Of a stretch of 27,649 bases of DNA, positions 22,601 through 27,649 are shown one piece after another. The position numbers were made by a program, and so were the translations under genes. The first letter of the stretch is position 1, and each line of letters opens with the position of its first letter. Under the pieces are notes generated by a model. It saw nothing but the letters and a program-made list of their open reading frames with translations. It did not search any database and was not told the DNA's origin. Location: positions 1-27,649 of the forward strand of contig CAKZZD010000036.1 of the NCBI GenBank assembly GCA_937886715.1. Direction: 5' to 3'. Origin of the DNA: an uncultured Bacteroidales bacterium. GTDB lineage: Bacteria; Bacteroidota; Bacteroidia; Bacteroidales; P3.

Positions 22601-22892
22601 CCCATTCGAATTCCAGGCTGACCACCGAGATGTTGTCCTTGGATGTGGAGGTGATGTTCTTCAGTCCGTCGACCGAGTTGAGCGAGTTTTCTATGATTTT
22701 TGTGATGTTGGTCTCTATCTCACTGGCGTTGGCTCCCGCGTAGGTGGTCATCACGGTCACGTATGGGGGGTCCATTTCCGGCATCTGGTCGATGGGCAAA
22801 CGCGACAATGAGAACAGTCCCAGCACAATGACGGCCACGAATATCAGGCCGGTGGTGATGGGCTTGTTGATTGCTGTTTTGTATATTGCCAT
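19689..22892 (-). CDS. RND (HAE1 family) efflux transporter, inner-membrane pump
   Basis: The 1067-residue protein is an AcrB/MexB-type proton-driven pump that moves hydrophobic compounds through a three-part channel to the outside. Expected features are present: N-terminal helix ITTGLIFVAVIVLGLFSL, the pore-domain start (PIDQMPEMDPPYVTVMTTYA), the proton-relay aspartates D400-D401 in TM4 (AIGMVVDDAIVVLENI) and the relay lysine K948 in TM10 (GIVVKNGIVLVDYIN). Length is normal. An asparagine/glycine-rich segment (NNGGGMGGGSNNS) occurs in the second periplasmic loop. It follows the membrane-fusion gene by 15 bp and overlaps the PII-like gene. The drug or lipid it exports cannot be told from sequence. 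Confidence 0.96.
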   Translation of the reverse strand: MAIYKTAINKPITTGLIFVAVIVLGLFSLSRLPIDQMPEMDPPYVTVMTTYAGANASEIETNITKIIENSLNSVDGLKNITSTSKDNISVVSLEFEWGSNIDEALNDIRSYVDLLYDNLPDGVSRPMILKLNSSAMPIMQYGFTAVESYPGLDRILEDNVTNVLNRVDGIGNITVSGAPERYVYIDLDPKQLDAYGLSLEMVGNAISTNNLDLASGTVKMGKEQYQMRVKGEYVESSEINDIVVSTSPTGKQIFVRDLATVRDTIKDLSLDEKINGKDGARLIITKQTGANTVAIAREVKREMAKIQKTLPPDIEVTLIRDGSEEIINAINGLTESIFYALLFVVLVVLIFLGNWRSTLIIALTIPISLVTSFIYLLLADSSLNIISLASLTVAIGMVVDDAIVVLENITKHIERGENPREAAICATNEVWTSVIATTLVLVAVFVPLTMLPGMMGIFMKELGWIVTIVVCVSTAAAITLIPMLSSQLLKEKPFFLTREAKEEAERKHASKKITFDKTIGRAFNAVEAWYANVLRWALRHKRITLAIAAAFFIVSMVPVFIGKVGLDFMKEQDNGSLSISAELQRGTRIEETLKTARRMEDDIKRILGDDVIVISTSAGSNDDAGMAALFNSTTNNKISMNVRCTKKYHRKRTIFEMQESLRQCLAEYPELVTYQVNNGGGMGGGSNNSLQVEIYGYDFDQTTAFTNELRQRVMNNVPGARDTKISRDEDRAELKITLDKEKLGMHGLNESTVALYVRNRVNGMSAGYLKEDGEEYNIVVRLKEEYRDAISDIEQLSIPTATGRIIKLEELAKVEEYWCPPTIERKNRQRYLTLTVMPYRTSLQELAMGVQNELDQMNIPGDIHVALAGNYEDQQESTRDMGLLAALILLLVYIVMASQFESFSKPFIIMMSIPFALTGVVLILLLTGQNLDMIGMLGIVLLIGIVVKNGIVLVDYINLMRERGIPLNEAIALSGQSRLRPVMMTAFTTILGMIPMATSTSEGSEMWTTMGCVVIGGLTVSTFVTLIVVPVLYGVFNRRGDQERLEKIRKKFVFMNINLEEDVKQDL

Positions 22893-22907
22893 AGATGTAT
22901 ATCGCTT

Positions 22908-23945
22908 TTAGTCAACAATTTCAAGCGTGGCACCATCCACAAGGCGGGCTTGTCCGGTGACGACGAGTCGGTCGCCTTCCTTGATGTCGCCGGGGGTGGT
23001 GGGGATGATTTCAATGCGGTCGTCGAAGCGCTGGCCAAGGGTGACGGCCACGCGATGGGCGGTGTTGCCGTCGGCAATGAATACGTAGCGGTCGTTCGAT
23101 CCCGTCAGTTTCAGCACACTCTGATATGGCACCACAATGGCATCCACTTCTCCGACACCGAGGCGGGCGCGGACGTACATGCCGGGACGGATTTTCTCTC
23201 CGCCGTTGGGAATGTTCAGTTTCGCTTGGAAGGTGTGGCTGCTGGCATCGATGGTGGGATACACTATCTCGATCGTGGCCGGGAACATCTGTCCGGGATA
23301 GATGTCGCTATACACTTCGACCTTCATGCCCTGTTTTACCAGCGGATAGTATGTCTCGGGTATGTTGATGATGGCTTTCAGCCGGCTGATTTGGGTCAGG
23401 GTGAGGATCGGGGCACCGGTGTACATTTCGCCGTCTTCATAGTTCTTGGCGCTGATCACGCCGCTGAACTGTGCCTTCACGAAGGTGTTCTCTTCCTGGA
23501 AACGTTCTGTCTCCACCAGTTGGTCGTAACCGGCCTTGGTTTGGTCGTAGACCTGCTCGCTGATGTTGCCCGACGTTTTCAACGCTGTCACACGGTCCAA
23601 TTCGGTCTTTGTCGAGGCCAGGTTGATGCGGGTAGTGTTGAGTTGTGTCTGGTCCATGCGTACCAGCATGGCGCCTTTCTGCACGCGGCTTCCTACTTCA
23701 ACGTATATGTGCTCGATATGTCCGGTGATGCTGGGCGACACATTCATCGTCTCGTAGCCCTCCAGCGTTGCCGACAGCTCCAGCGTCTTTGCTATGCGTT
23801 CGCTTTCCAGGGTCTGCACCCGCACTTTTTCTGCCTCTTTCTTTGTTGTCGTGGCCCCTTTGGATCCTTCGTTGCCATTGCCACCACAGGCCGCGAGGCT
23901 TATCACGGCCACCATGGCGACAATCGTCTTAATGGTTCTGTTCAT
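22908..23945 (-). CDS. RND membrane-fusion (periplasmic adaptor) lipoprotein
   Basis: The 345-residue adaptor has a lipoprotein signal (MNRTIKTIVAMVAVISLAAC, lipidated C20) and a Gly/Lys-rich linker. A lipoyl/barrel-sandwich region follows (ETMNVSPSITGHIEHIYVEV, then GSRVQKGAMLVRMD), with a short alpha-hairpin (~108-155) and beta-barrel domains including PGMYVRARLGVGEVDAIVVP. It bridges the inner-membrane pump and the outer-membrane channel. The hairpin is short, as in adaptors that pair with VceC/CmeC-type channels. It lies 50 bp after the channel gene and 15 bp before the pump gene. Length and order are typical for Bacteroidota efflux operons. Confidence 0.95.
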   Translation of the reverse strand: MNRTIKTIVAMVAVISLAACGGNGNEGSKGATTTKKEAEKVRVQTLESERIAKTLELSATLEGYETMNVSPSITGHIEHIYVEVGSRVQKGAMLVRMDQTQLNTTRINLASTKTELDRVTALKTSGNISEQVYDQTKAGYDQLVETERFQEENTFVKAQFSGVISAKNYEDGEMYTGAPILTLTQISRLKAIINIPETYYPLVKQGMKVEVYSDIYPGQMFPATIEIVYPTIDASSHTFQAKLNIPNGGEKIRPGMYVRARLGVGEVDAIVVPYQSVLKLTGSNDRYVFIADGNTAHRVAVTLGQRFDDRIEIIPTTPGDIKEGDRLVVTGQARLVDGATLEIVD

Positions 23946-23995
23946 TATATTGTACTTTTTTTATTTATTATCAGAATGGATACTATCAGCCGGCA

Positions 23996-25300
23996 TCATT
24001 TGCCGATGTTCATCAGGTTCTCGATTTCGATTTGTGCCGACACGACGCTCATCACGGCCTGAATGTAGTTGCTTTGGGCTGAGATGATGTCGCTCGAGGC
24101 GGTGGTCACCTCGAGGCTCGAGGCACGGCCGAACTTGTATTTCTCAGTCACATTGGCGAACACTTTGCGCGACAGTTCCAGGTTGCGGCGCTGGATGTCG
24201 TAGCTTTCCAATGCCGAAGCCAGATCGTAGCGCAGCTGGTTGTATTGCACTTTCAGCCCGTCTTCGGCCTGTTGCTTGCTGTTGACTGCCTCCTGATAGT
24301 TGATTTTTGCGCTTTTCACGTTGGCTGTGCGCGTGCCGCTGCTGAAGAGGGGCACACTCACCGATGCGCCAATCATGTTGGGTGGTGTCATGTTCATGCC
24401 TTCCTCGGCCCCGAAATAGGTCTTGCTGCTGTATTGGTAGTAGGCCGACAGGGTGGGGGTGAAGTCCATATACGCCATCGTCACATTGCGTTTGGCCAGC
24501 TTTTCGCTCTGCTGAAGCAATTGGTAGTCGTAGTTTCTGTGGATGTCGAAGTTCTCTGTGAGCAGGCGGGCGGCTTCGTCGAGGTCGAGCACCTGCTCCA
24601 GCGTGGTGGTCAGCACCACAGTGTCCGCCACATCGGCTCCCAGCTGTAGCAAGAGCGAGTTGCGCAGCAGTTCCAGCTGTCGGCGTGTGCTTGTGATGCT
24701 GTTTTGCATGGTGGCCACCTGCACCTGCAGTTTGTCGGCATCCACCTGTTCCGAAGCGCCCACGTCGACGGCGTTCTGGGCTGTGGCAGCCAGCCGGCTC
24801 AGGTTGGACATGCTCGAATCCAGCAGTTCCACCGTCTGTTCCATCACCAGAATGCTCACATACACATTCTTCACGTTGGCGCGCGTCGTCTGTTCGGTCT
24901 GTTCGCGTGTGATGTCGCTCATCTCTTGCGAGATGCGCTGCAGCGTCGTCCCCACTATTTGGGCTCCCGTCAGGGCCATGCTCGCCGTCAGGCTAAAGGT
25001 TCCGTTGGGGTTCAGCGGAATGCTGAATCCTCCCATGTTCATTGTGTAGCCCAGCATGTTCTGGTAGTCGAATCCCGCCTTCACCTGCGGCAGCATCGTG
25101 CTCAGGGTTTTCCAGTGCTCCAATTCGGCTTTCTTCACATCCAGTTCGGCATTTCTCATCGTCTTGTTGTGCTCCACGGCAAACTGTTCTGCCTCCGCCA
25201 GACTCAGTCTGAGGGTCTTCCCCTCCTGTGCTGTCGCGGTTGTGCAGGCCATCACCAGCGCAAGAATCGTCAGGGGCACTCTTTTCGGTCTCATTTTCAT
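23996..25300 (-). CDS. TolC-family outer-membrane efflux channel
   Basis: The 434-residue protein has a signal peptide (VPLTILALVMACTTATAQ; cleavage expected after ATAQ or nearby) and two OEP repeats of long amphipathic helices with short barrel strands. Examples are LSLAEAEQFAVEHNKTMRNA at the start of the first and VKSAKINYQEAVNSKQQAED in the second. The methionine-rich GYTMNMGGFSIPLNPNG marks a barrel strand. The cysteine in MACTT might suggest a lipobox, but there is no -3/-1 fit as good as the type I site. It begins 23 bp after the TetR gene stop and completes the three-part pump. The start could also be Met3. Confidence 0.94.
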   Translation of the reverse strand: MKMRPKRVPLTILALVMACTTATAQEGKTLRLSLAEAEQFAVEHNKTMRNAELDVKKAELEHWKTLSTMLPQVKAGFDYQNMLGYTMNMGGFSIPLNPNGTFSLTASMALTGAQIVGTTLQRISQEMSDITREQTEQTTRANVKNVYVSILVMEQTVELLDSSMSNLSRLAATAQNAVDVGASEQVDADKLQVQVATMQNSITSTRRQLELLRNSLLLQLGADVADTVVLTTTLEQVLDLDEAARLLTENFDIHRNYDYQLLQQSEKLAKRNVTMAYMDFTPTLSAYYQYSSKTYFGAEEGMNMTPPNMIGASVSVPLFSSGTRTANVKSAKINYQEAVNSKQQAEDGLKVQYNQLRYDLASALESYDIQRRNLELSRKVFANVTEKYKFGRASSLEVTTASSDIISAQSNYIQAVMSVVSAQIEIENLMNIGK

Positions 25301-25323
25301 CGTTGGATATGTTAGTCTGTTAG

Positions 25324-25965
25324 TTATCTGTTTTTTGTCGTTATTTCTTCAATCAGGTGCTTGTACTCGTCCTCGTGTGCTTCGTAGCGGCGTATAGAGT
25401 CCACAGTCATCAGTCCCCGGAAATAGGTGTACGCCATATCGCCAACCTGTGTGGCGTAGGTGTCGCAGTTGTCGTTTTCCTTTATGCGGTGGCTCTGCAG
25501 CAGGTCGTACAGCTGCTCCACCGCCTCCGCTGCATCGATGCCTTCTCTCAGGTAGCCTTTCTCTCGGGCATATTCTATGCCCCGTTGCAGCATCCGCCTA
25601 ACCTCCTCCGTGTGCAGCGCGAAAAACCTGCAGTGCACTTCGGGATAGTAGCGCTGTGTTTCGCTGATCAGACGGTTGTAGCGGTGGTTCGACAAGGCCA
25701 TTGATTTGGTGATGTACAGAGCCAGAAGCATCGGCTCCTCCACACGCTTTGCGGTCTCGTAGTGAGTGGCCTTCAGTTGGGCCTGTACGAGCTGCAGACA
25801 AGCCTCCAGCAGGGCTTCCTTGTTCTCGAAAATCTCATATAGGGTGCGCTTTGACATGTGCAAGGATTGGGCGATGTCGTCCATCGTCACACCCCTGCAC
25901 CCGCGCGCATTGAACATCTCAATGGCCGTCTTCACTATCTTCTGTCGGTTTTCTTCTGTATTCAT
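25324..25965 (-). CDS. TetR-family transcriptional regulator of the efflux operon
   Basis: I use ATG at 25965 (213 residues, MNTEENRQKI) rather than the upstream TTG. The N-terminal helix-turn-helix is complete: KIVKTAIEMFNARGCRGVTM, then DDIAQSLHMSKRTLYEIFEN (recognition helix ~36-45). The C-terminal ~150 residues are an all-helical ligand-binding domain with no close family I can name (SNHRYNRLISETQRYYPEV mid-domain). As first gene of the pump operon, 23 bp before the channel gene, it most likely represses its own operon and lets go when it binds a pumped compound. The 13-bp inverted repeat at 26029-26061 near its promoter is a candidate operator. Confidence 0.93.
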   Translation of the reverse strand: MNTEENRQKIVKTAIEMFNARGCRGVTMDDIAQSLHMSKRTLYEIFENKEALLEACLQLVQAQLKATHYETAKRVEEPMLLALYITKSMALSNHRYNRLISETQRYYPEVHCRFFALHTEEVRRMLQRGIEYAREKGYLREGIDAAEAVEQLYDLLQSHRIKENDNCDTYATQVGDMAYTYFRGLMTVDSIRRYEAHEDEYKHLIEEITTKNR

Positions 25966-26016
25966 TTTTCTGATTGTCAAGCAATAATGTATATATCGTC
26001 AATCGAAATTCCTGCG

Positions 26017-26024
26017 CAAAAATA
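26017..26024 (-). promoter_or_regulatory. -7 box of the tetR-efflux operon
   Basis: The minus strand reads TATTTTTG, matching TAnnTTTG. The -33 position falls inside the neighbouring inverted repeat and has no TTTG. The leader would be about 50 nt to ATG 25965. The box overlaps the T-rich tail of the yajC terminator hairpin. Confidence 0.55.
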
Positions 26025-26028
26025 AGAA

Positions 26029-26061
26029 AAACCATGAAAACTACATAGGTTTTCATGGTTT
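26029..26061 (-). terminator. 13-bp inverted repeat: yajC terminator and possible TetR operator
   Basis: AAACCATGAAAAC and GTTTTCATGGTTT pair perfectly over 13 bp around a 7-base loop. On the minus strand, downstream of yajC, the stem is followed by the T-rich run TTCTTATTTTTG, as in a rho-independent terminator. It also covers the expected -33 region of the tetR promoter, where a TetR dimer could bind. It may do both jobs. Confidence 0.7.
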
Positions 26062-26143
26062 CCTGTGTTAAATAATCCTAACTGGGCAAGGCGTACGCAC
26101 AACCATCGTCGGCTCAGTCCCCTGCCGAGGGTCCCGCAATGGG

Positions 26144-26431
26144 TTATTTGCGACCTCTTTCAGGAATGGGCTGCAGCGAAGTGGTGAGCACCTTCATCCG
26201 GTGCCCCGGTGCGGCCTCCACTGTCGCCATACCGTTTTGGGCACTGACAAAGGTCACGTGGATTCCTCCCGCCGTCATCACGCGGTCGCCGTTTTTCAGA
26301 CCTTCGCGGTAGGCGGCCTCTTTCTTGGCTTTGTCGGTCTGCGGTTTGATCAGGAAAAGGTAGAACACTGCTATCAGCAACACCACCATGATGGCGGTCT
26401 TCCATCCGTTCGAAATGTCGAGTAGCATCAT
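26144..26431 (-). CDS. yajC: Preprotein translocase subunit YajC
   Basis: The 95-residue protein has one N-terminal helix (AIMVVLLIAVFYLFLIKPQT, ~13-32) followed by the conserved cytoplasmic KPQxDKAKKE and the small beta domain with LKNGDRVMTAGGIHVTFVSA. This is the complete YajC layout; YajC joins SecDF to help protein export through SecYEG. Met1 and Met2 are both possible starts. It seems to be a single-gene unit: the 82-bp spacer after the stop leads to the terminator hairpin at 26029-26061, and the upstream neighbour is divergent. No convincing -7 box was found upstream of it. Confidence 0.94.
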   Translation of the reverse strand: MMLLDISNGWKTAIMVVLLIAVFYLFLIKPQTDKAKKEAAYREGLKNGDRVMTAGGIHVTFVSAQNGMATVEAAPGHRMKVLTTSLQPIPERGRK

Positions 26432-26649
26432 TTTGTTATTGTATCTTTATATAATCTTTATTGTAGTGGCCTCCAGATGTCAGTCGGCATGCTCATTATC
26501 GGCCTCCGCTGTTGGCACTTGTCCGATAATATCTGCTTAAACGCCATCTGCTGCTTTTTATTGTATCCCCGTCGCATTTTTTTGTCCGGTTGGAGCCTGT
26601 CTCCCATCCGAAATTCGATGCCCATCCGCTTTGTTTGCGAAATTAATCG

Positions 26650-26657
26650 TAATTTTG
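26650..26657 (+). promoter_or_regulatory. -7 box of the HEXXH membrane protein gene
   Basis: TAATTTTG followed by CA matches TAnnTTTG. TTTG copies at 26630-26633 and 26634-26637 lie 16 and 12 bases upstream, closer than the usual ~20, so the -33 element is uncertain. The leader to ATG 26680 would be about 15-20 nt. I see nothing else clear in the divergent spacer 26432-26679. Confidence 0.5.
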
Positions 26658-26679
26658 CAGCGTCTTTTTCCGGCAAATC

Positions 26680-27402
26680 ATGGATGGAATGAAAAACAGG
26701 AAAACCGTCGTACGCACTGCCGTAGCCCTCATCGTTATGGTGGGGATATGGTCTGTGGTGCTTGTCGGCATCTGGCGCGGAGCGGCGGTGATGTGTGTCG
26801 TCGGCTATCTCTTTTTGGCCTTGAAGGGGGCTTCTCTCCTCTCCACAATGCTGGCATTTTTCTTCCGTCCACGGCTTGTCCTCATGCTGTTTCGCGGTCG
26901 CTATGCCTTTGAACCGTCCGACTTTGAGGGCCTGCTGCAGGCGCTGACGCGCTTTGGGTGGGAATTCGTCCAGACAGAGGTGGGCTATATCTTCAGCCTG
27001 TGGCACATCGTCTTTGGCAAGGAGGCGCAAGTGGCCGGCCTCGGAGGCGTCACCTACGTTGTTTCGCGCAGCGCCGAGCTGAAGGGTGTCTCGCTCGGAT
27101 GCTTTGTCAACATGTGGGAGCGCCGCCAGCTCTCTGGCAATTTTGCCGCATGGGTGACCGATCGCGACCGCTACGGAATCTATATGCATGAATATGGCCA
27201 CACCGTGCAGAGTTGCCTTTGGGGCGTGCTCTATCTGCCTGTGGTGGGACTGATCAGCCTGCTCAATGTGCTCTACGACCGCTGGTTCCGGCGCAACACC
27301 CACGAACATATCGTCGTCGAGCGCAAGGCCAACCGCCATGGCGCCCGTTATTTTTCCCGCCGCTATGGTGTGGTGTGGGACAGGCGTCGCAATCCCGTGT
27401 GA
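26680..27402 (+). CDS. Membrane protein with a zinc-protease-like HEYGH motif
   Basis: The 240-residue protein has two N-terminal hydrophobic helices (VALIVMVGIWSVVLVGIW at ~15-32, AAVMCVVGYLFLALKGASLL at ~35-54). A soluble region follows, and a motif YMHEYGHTVQS puts an HEXXH zinc-site signature at 170-174, directly before a third hydrophobic stretch (CLWGVLYLPVVGLISLLNVL). A later ERKANRHG (214-221) might supply the third ligand (E214), as in gluzincin-like proteins. The C-terminus is very basic (YFSRRYGVVWDRRRNPV). Start at 26680 or the Met at 26689 are both possible. I know similar uncharacterised Bacteroidota proteins (HEYGH followed by LYLP) but no function. It may be a membrane metalloprotease; catalysis is unproven. 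Confidence 0.8.
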   Translation: MDGMKNRKTVVRTAVALIVMVGIWSVVLVGIWRGAAVMCVVGYLFLALKGASLLSTMLAFFFRPRLVLMLFRGRYAFEPSDFEGLLQALTRFGWEFVQTEVGYIFSLWHIVFGKEAQVAGLGGVTYVVSRSAELKGVSLGCFVNMWERRQLSGNFAAWVTDRDRYGIYMHEYGHTVQSCLWGVLYLPVVGLISLLNVLYDRWFRRNTHEHIVVERKANRHGARYFSRRYGVVWDRRRNPV

Positions 27403-27449
27403 TATGCTCCGTGGCCGTCGCTATACCTGCAAAAATAAACGATGCTGCC

Positions 27450-27493
27450 CAAGAGGTAGGCAAGAGGTAGGCAAGAGGTAGGCAATGGGTAGG
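27450..27493. repeat. Four tandem 11-bp units near the contig end
   Basis: The unit CAAGAGGTAGG occurs three times exactly (27450-27482) and a fourth time as CAATGGGTAGG (27483-27493). It lies downstream of the HEXXH protein gene, in 207 bp (27403-27609) without a convincing gene. The area also holds a small inverted repeat (GCAGC/GCTGC near 27546-27561) and eight C's immediately before the adapter. Confidence 0.85.
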
Positions 27494-27609
27494 CACAGAG
27501 GAGACAAGAAGTCCTGGAATGGAACATTAACTATAGTGCCGTCAGGCAGCAAAAAAGCTGCACTCCATTCAGCAACATTTTTCATAAAAAAAGCGCTGCT
27601 GCCCCCCCC

Positions 27610-27649
27610 AGATCGGAAGAGCACACGTCTGAACTCCAGTCACGATCAG
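27610..27649. other. Illumina TruSeq-type adapter plus index (assembly artefact)
   Basis: Bases 27610-27643 match the standard TruSeq read-through adapter beginning AGATCGGAAGAGCACACGTC and ending CCAGTCAC; the last six bases, GATCAG, match TruSeq index 9. These 40 bases are library sequence, not genome. They show that the window's right edge is a contig end where adapter was not trimmed. Confidence 0.98.

Noticed and set aside
19698..22811. Two ~510-codon open frames antisense to the RND pump
   Set aside because: Both are rich in His, Asp, Val and Gly, have no signal or domain, and exactly overlie a complete pump gene. Shadows of GC-rich third positions.
26458..27339. 293-codon minus-strand frame opposite the HEXXH protein gene
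   Set aside because: Its composition is typical of antisense frames, and the plus-strand frame has transmembrane helices, a zinc motif and a -7 box.
27430..27437. Minus-strand -7-like box (TATTTTTG) after the HEXXH gene
   Set aside because: It would drive only antisense transcription into that gene and has no -33 element. Likely chance in AT-rich sequence.
27421..27624. Minus-strand frame at the contig end starting MLFRSGG
   Set aside because: It starts within the sequencing adapter and later runs through the 11-bp tandem repeats. The part from the internal Met (27585) has no support.

Overview
The window reads as one metagenomic contig from a moderately high-GC member of the Bacteroidota, most likely order Bacteroidales. 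The evidence is the set of lineage-typical families (type IX secretion 'type B' sorting domain, DUF3127, DUF3098, DUF5723, a TrxB next to a porin-like protein), lipoboxes on many exported proteins, the lack of Shine-Dalgarno sequences, and promoters with the Bacteroidetes -7 box TAnnTTTG. Family and genus cannot be fixed from this sequence alone. The right end is not biological: the last 40 bases are an Illumina TruSeq-type adapter plus a 6-base index.

Bases 1-17004 are coded entirely on the minus strand. In transcription order they hold: (a) a large T9SS type B adhesin-like protein, dapD (lysine/cell-wall DAP pathway) and a small lipoprotein; (b) dnaN with its own promoter, followed by the conserved chain ftsX, DUF3098, uppP and truB (replication clamp, division/cell wall, tRNA modification); (c) a lipoprotein, a DUF5723 outer-membrane barrel and the ribosome-assembly GTPase der; (d) a housekeeping run from a promoter near 4270: DUF3127 (SSB-like), 5-formyl-THF cyclo-ligase, a 160-aa membrane-anchored protein, panD, a flippase-like membrane protein, trxB and a truncated porin-like gene.

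A divergent spacer (17005-17402) separates block (a) from the plus-strand pair ftcD and a 41-aa lipoprotein. These end in a strong terminator at 19254-19297, facing a minus-strand terminator at 19337-19374. That second terminator closes a five-gene efflux operon running right to left from 25965: TetR regulator, TolC-like channel, membrane-fusion lipoprotein, HAE1-type RND pump and a small PII-like protein that overlaps the pump gene. Next are yajC (minus) with its own terminator hairpin, and a plus-strand membrane protein with an HEXXH motif.

The most unusual non-coding signal is a two-copy palindromic repeat built from 11-bp TCGTACAACAG units (8689-8739 and 17174-17246). Each copy lies about 105-108 bp upstream of the -7 box of a minus-strand operon that begins with an exported-protein gene. 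Among the proteins, the most interesting is the DUF3127 OB-fold protein ending in an SSB-like acidic tail (DANDDLPF). I found no rRNA, tRNA, CRISPR array, transposase, prophage or obvious defence system. Most of the window is an ordinary chromosomal backbone.
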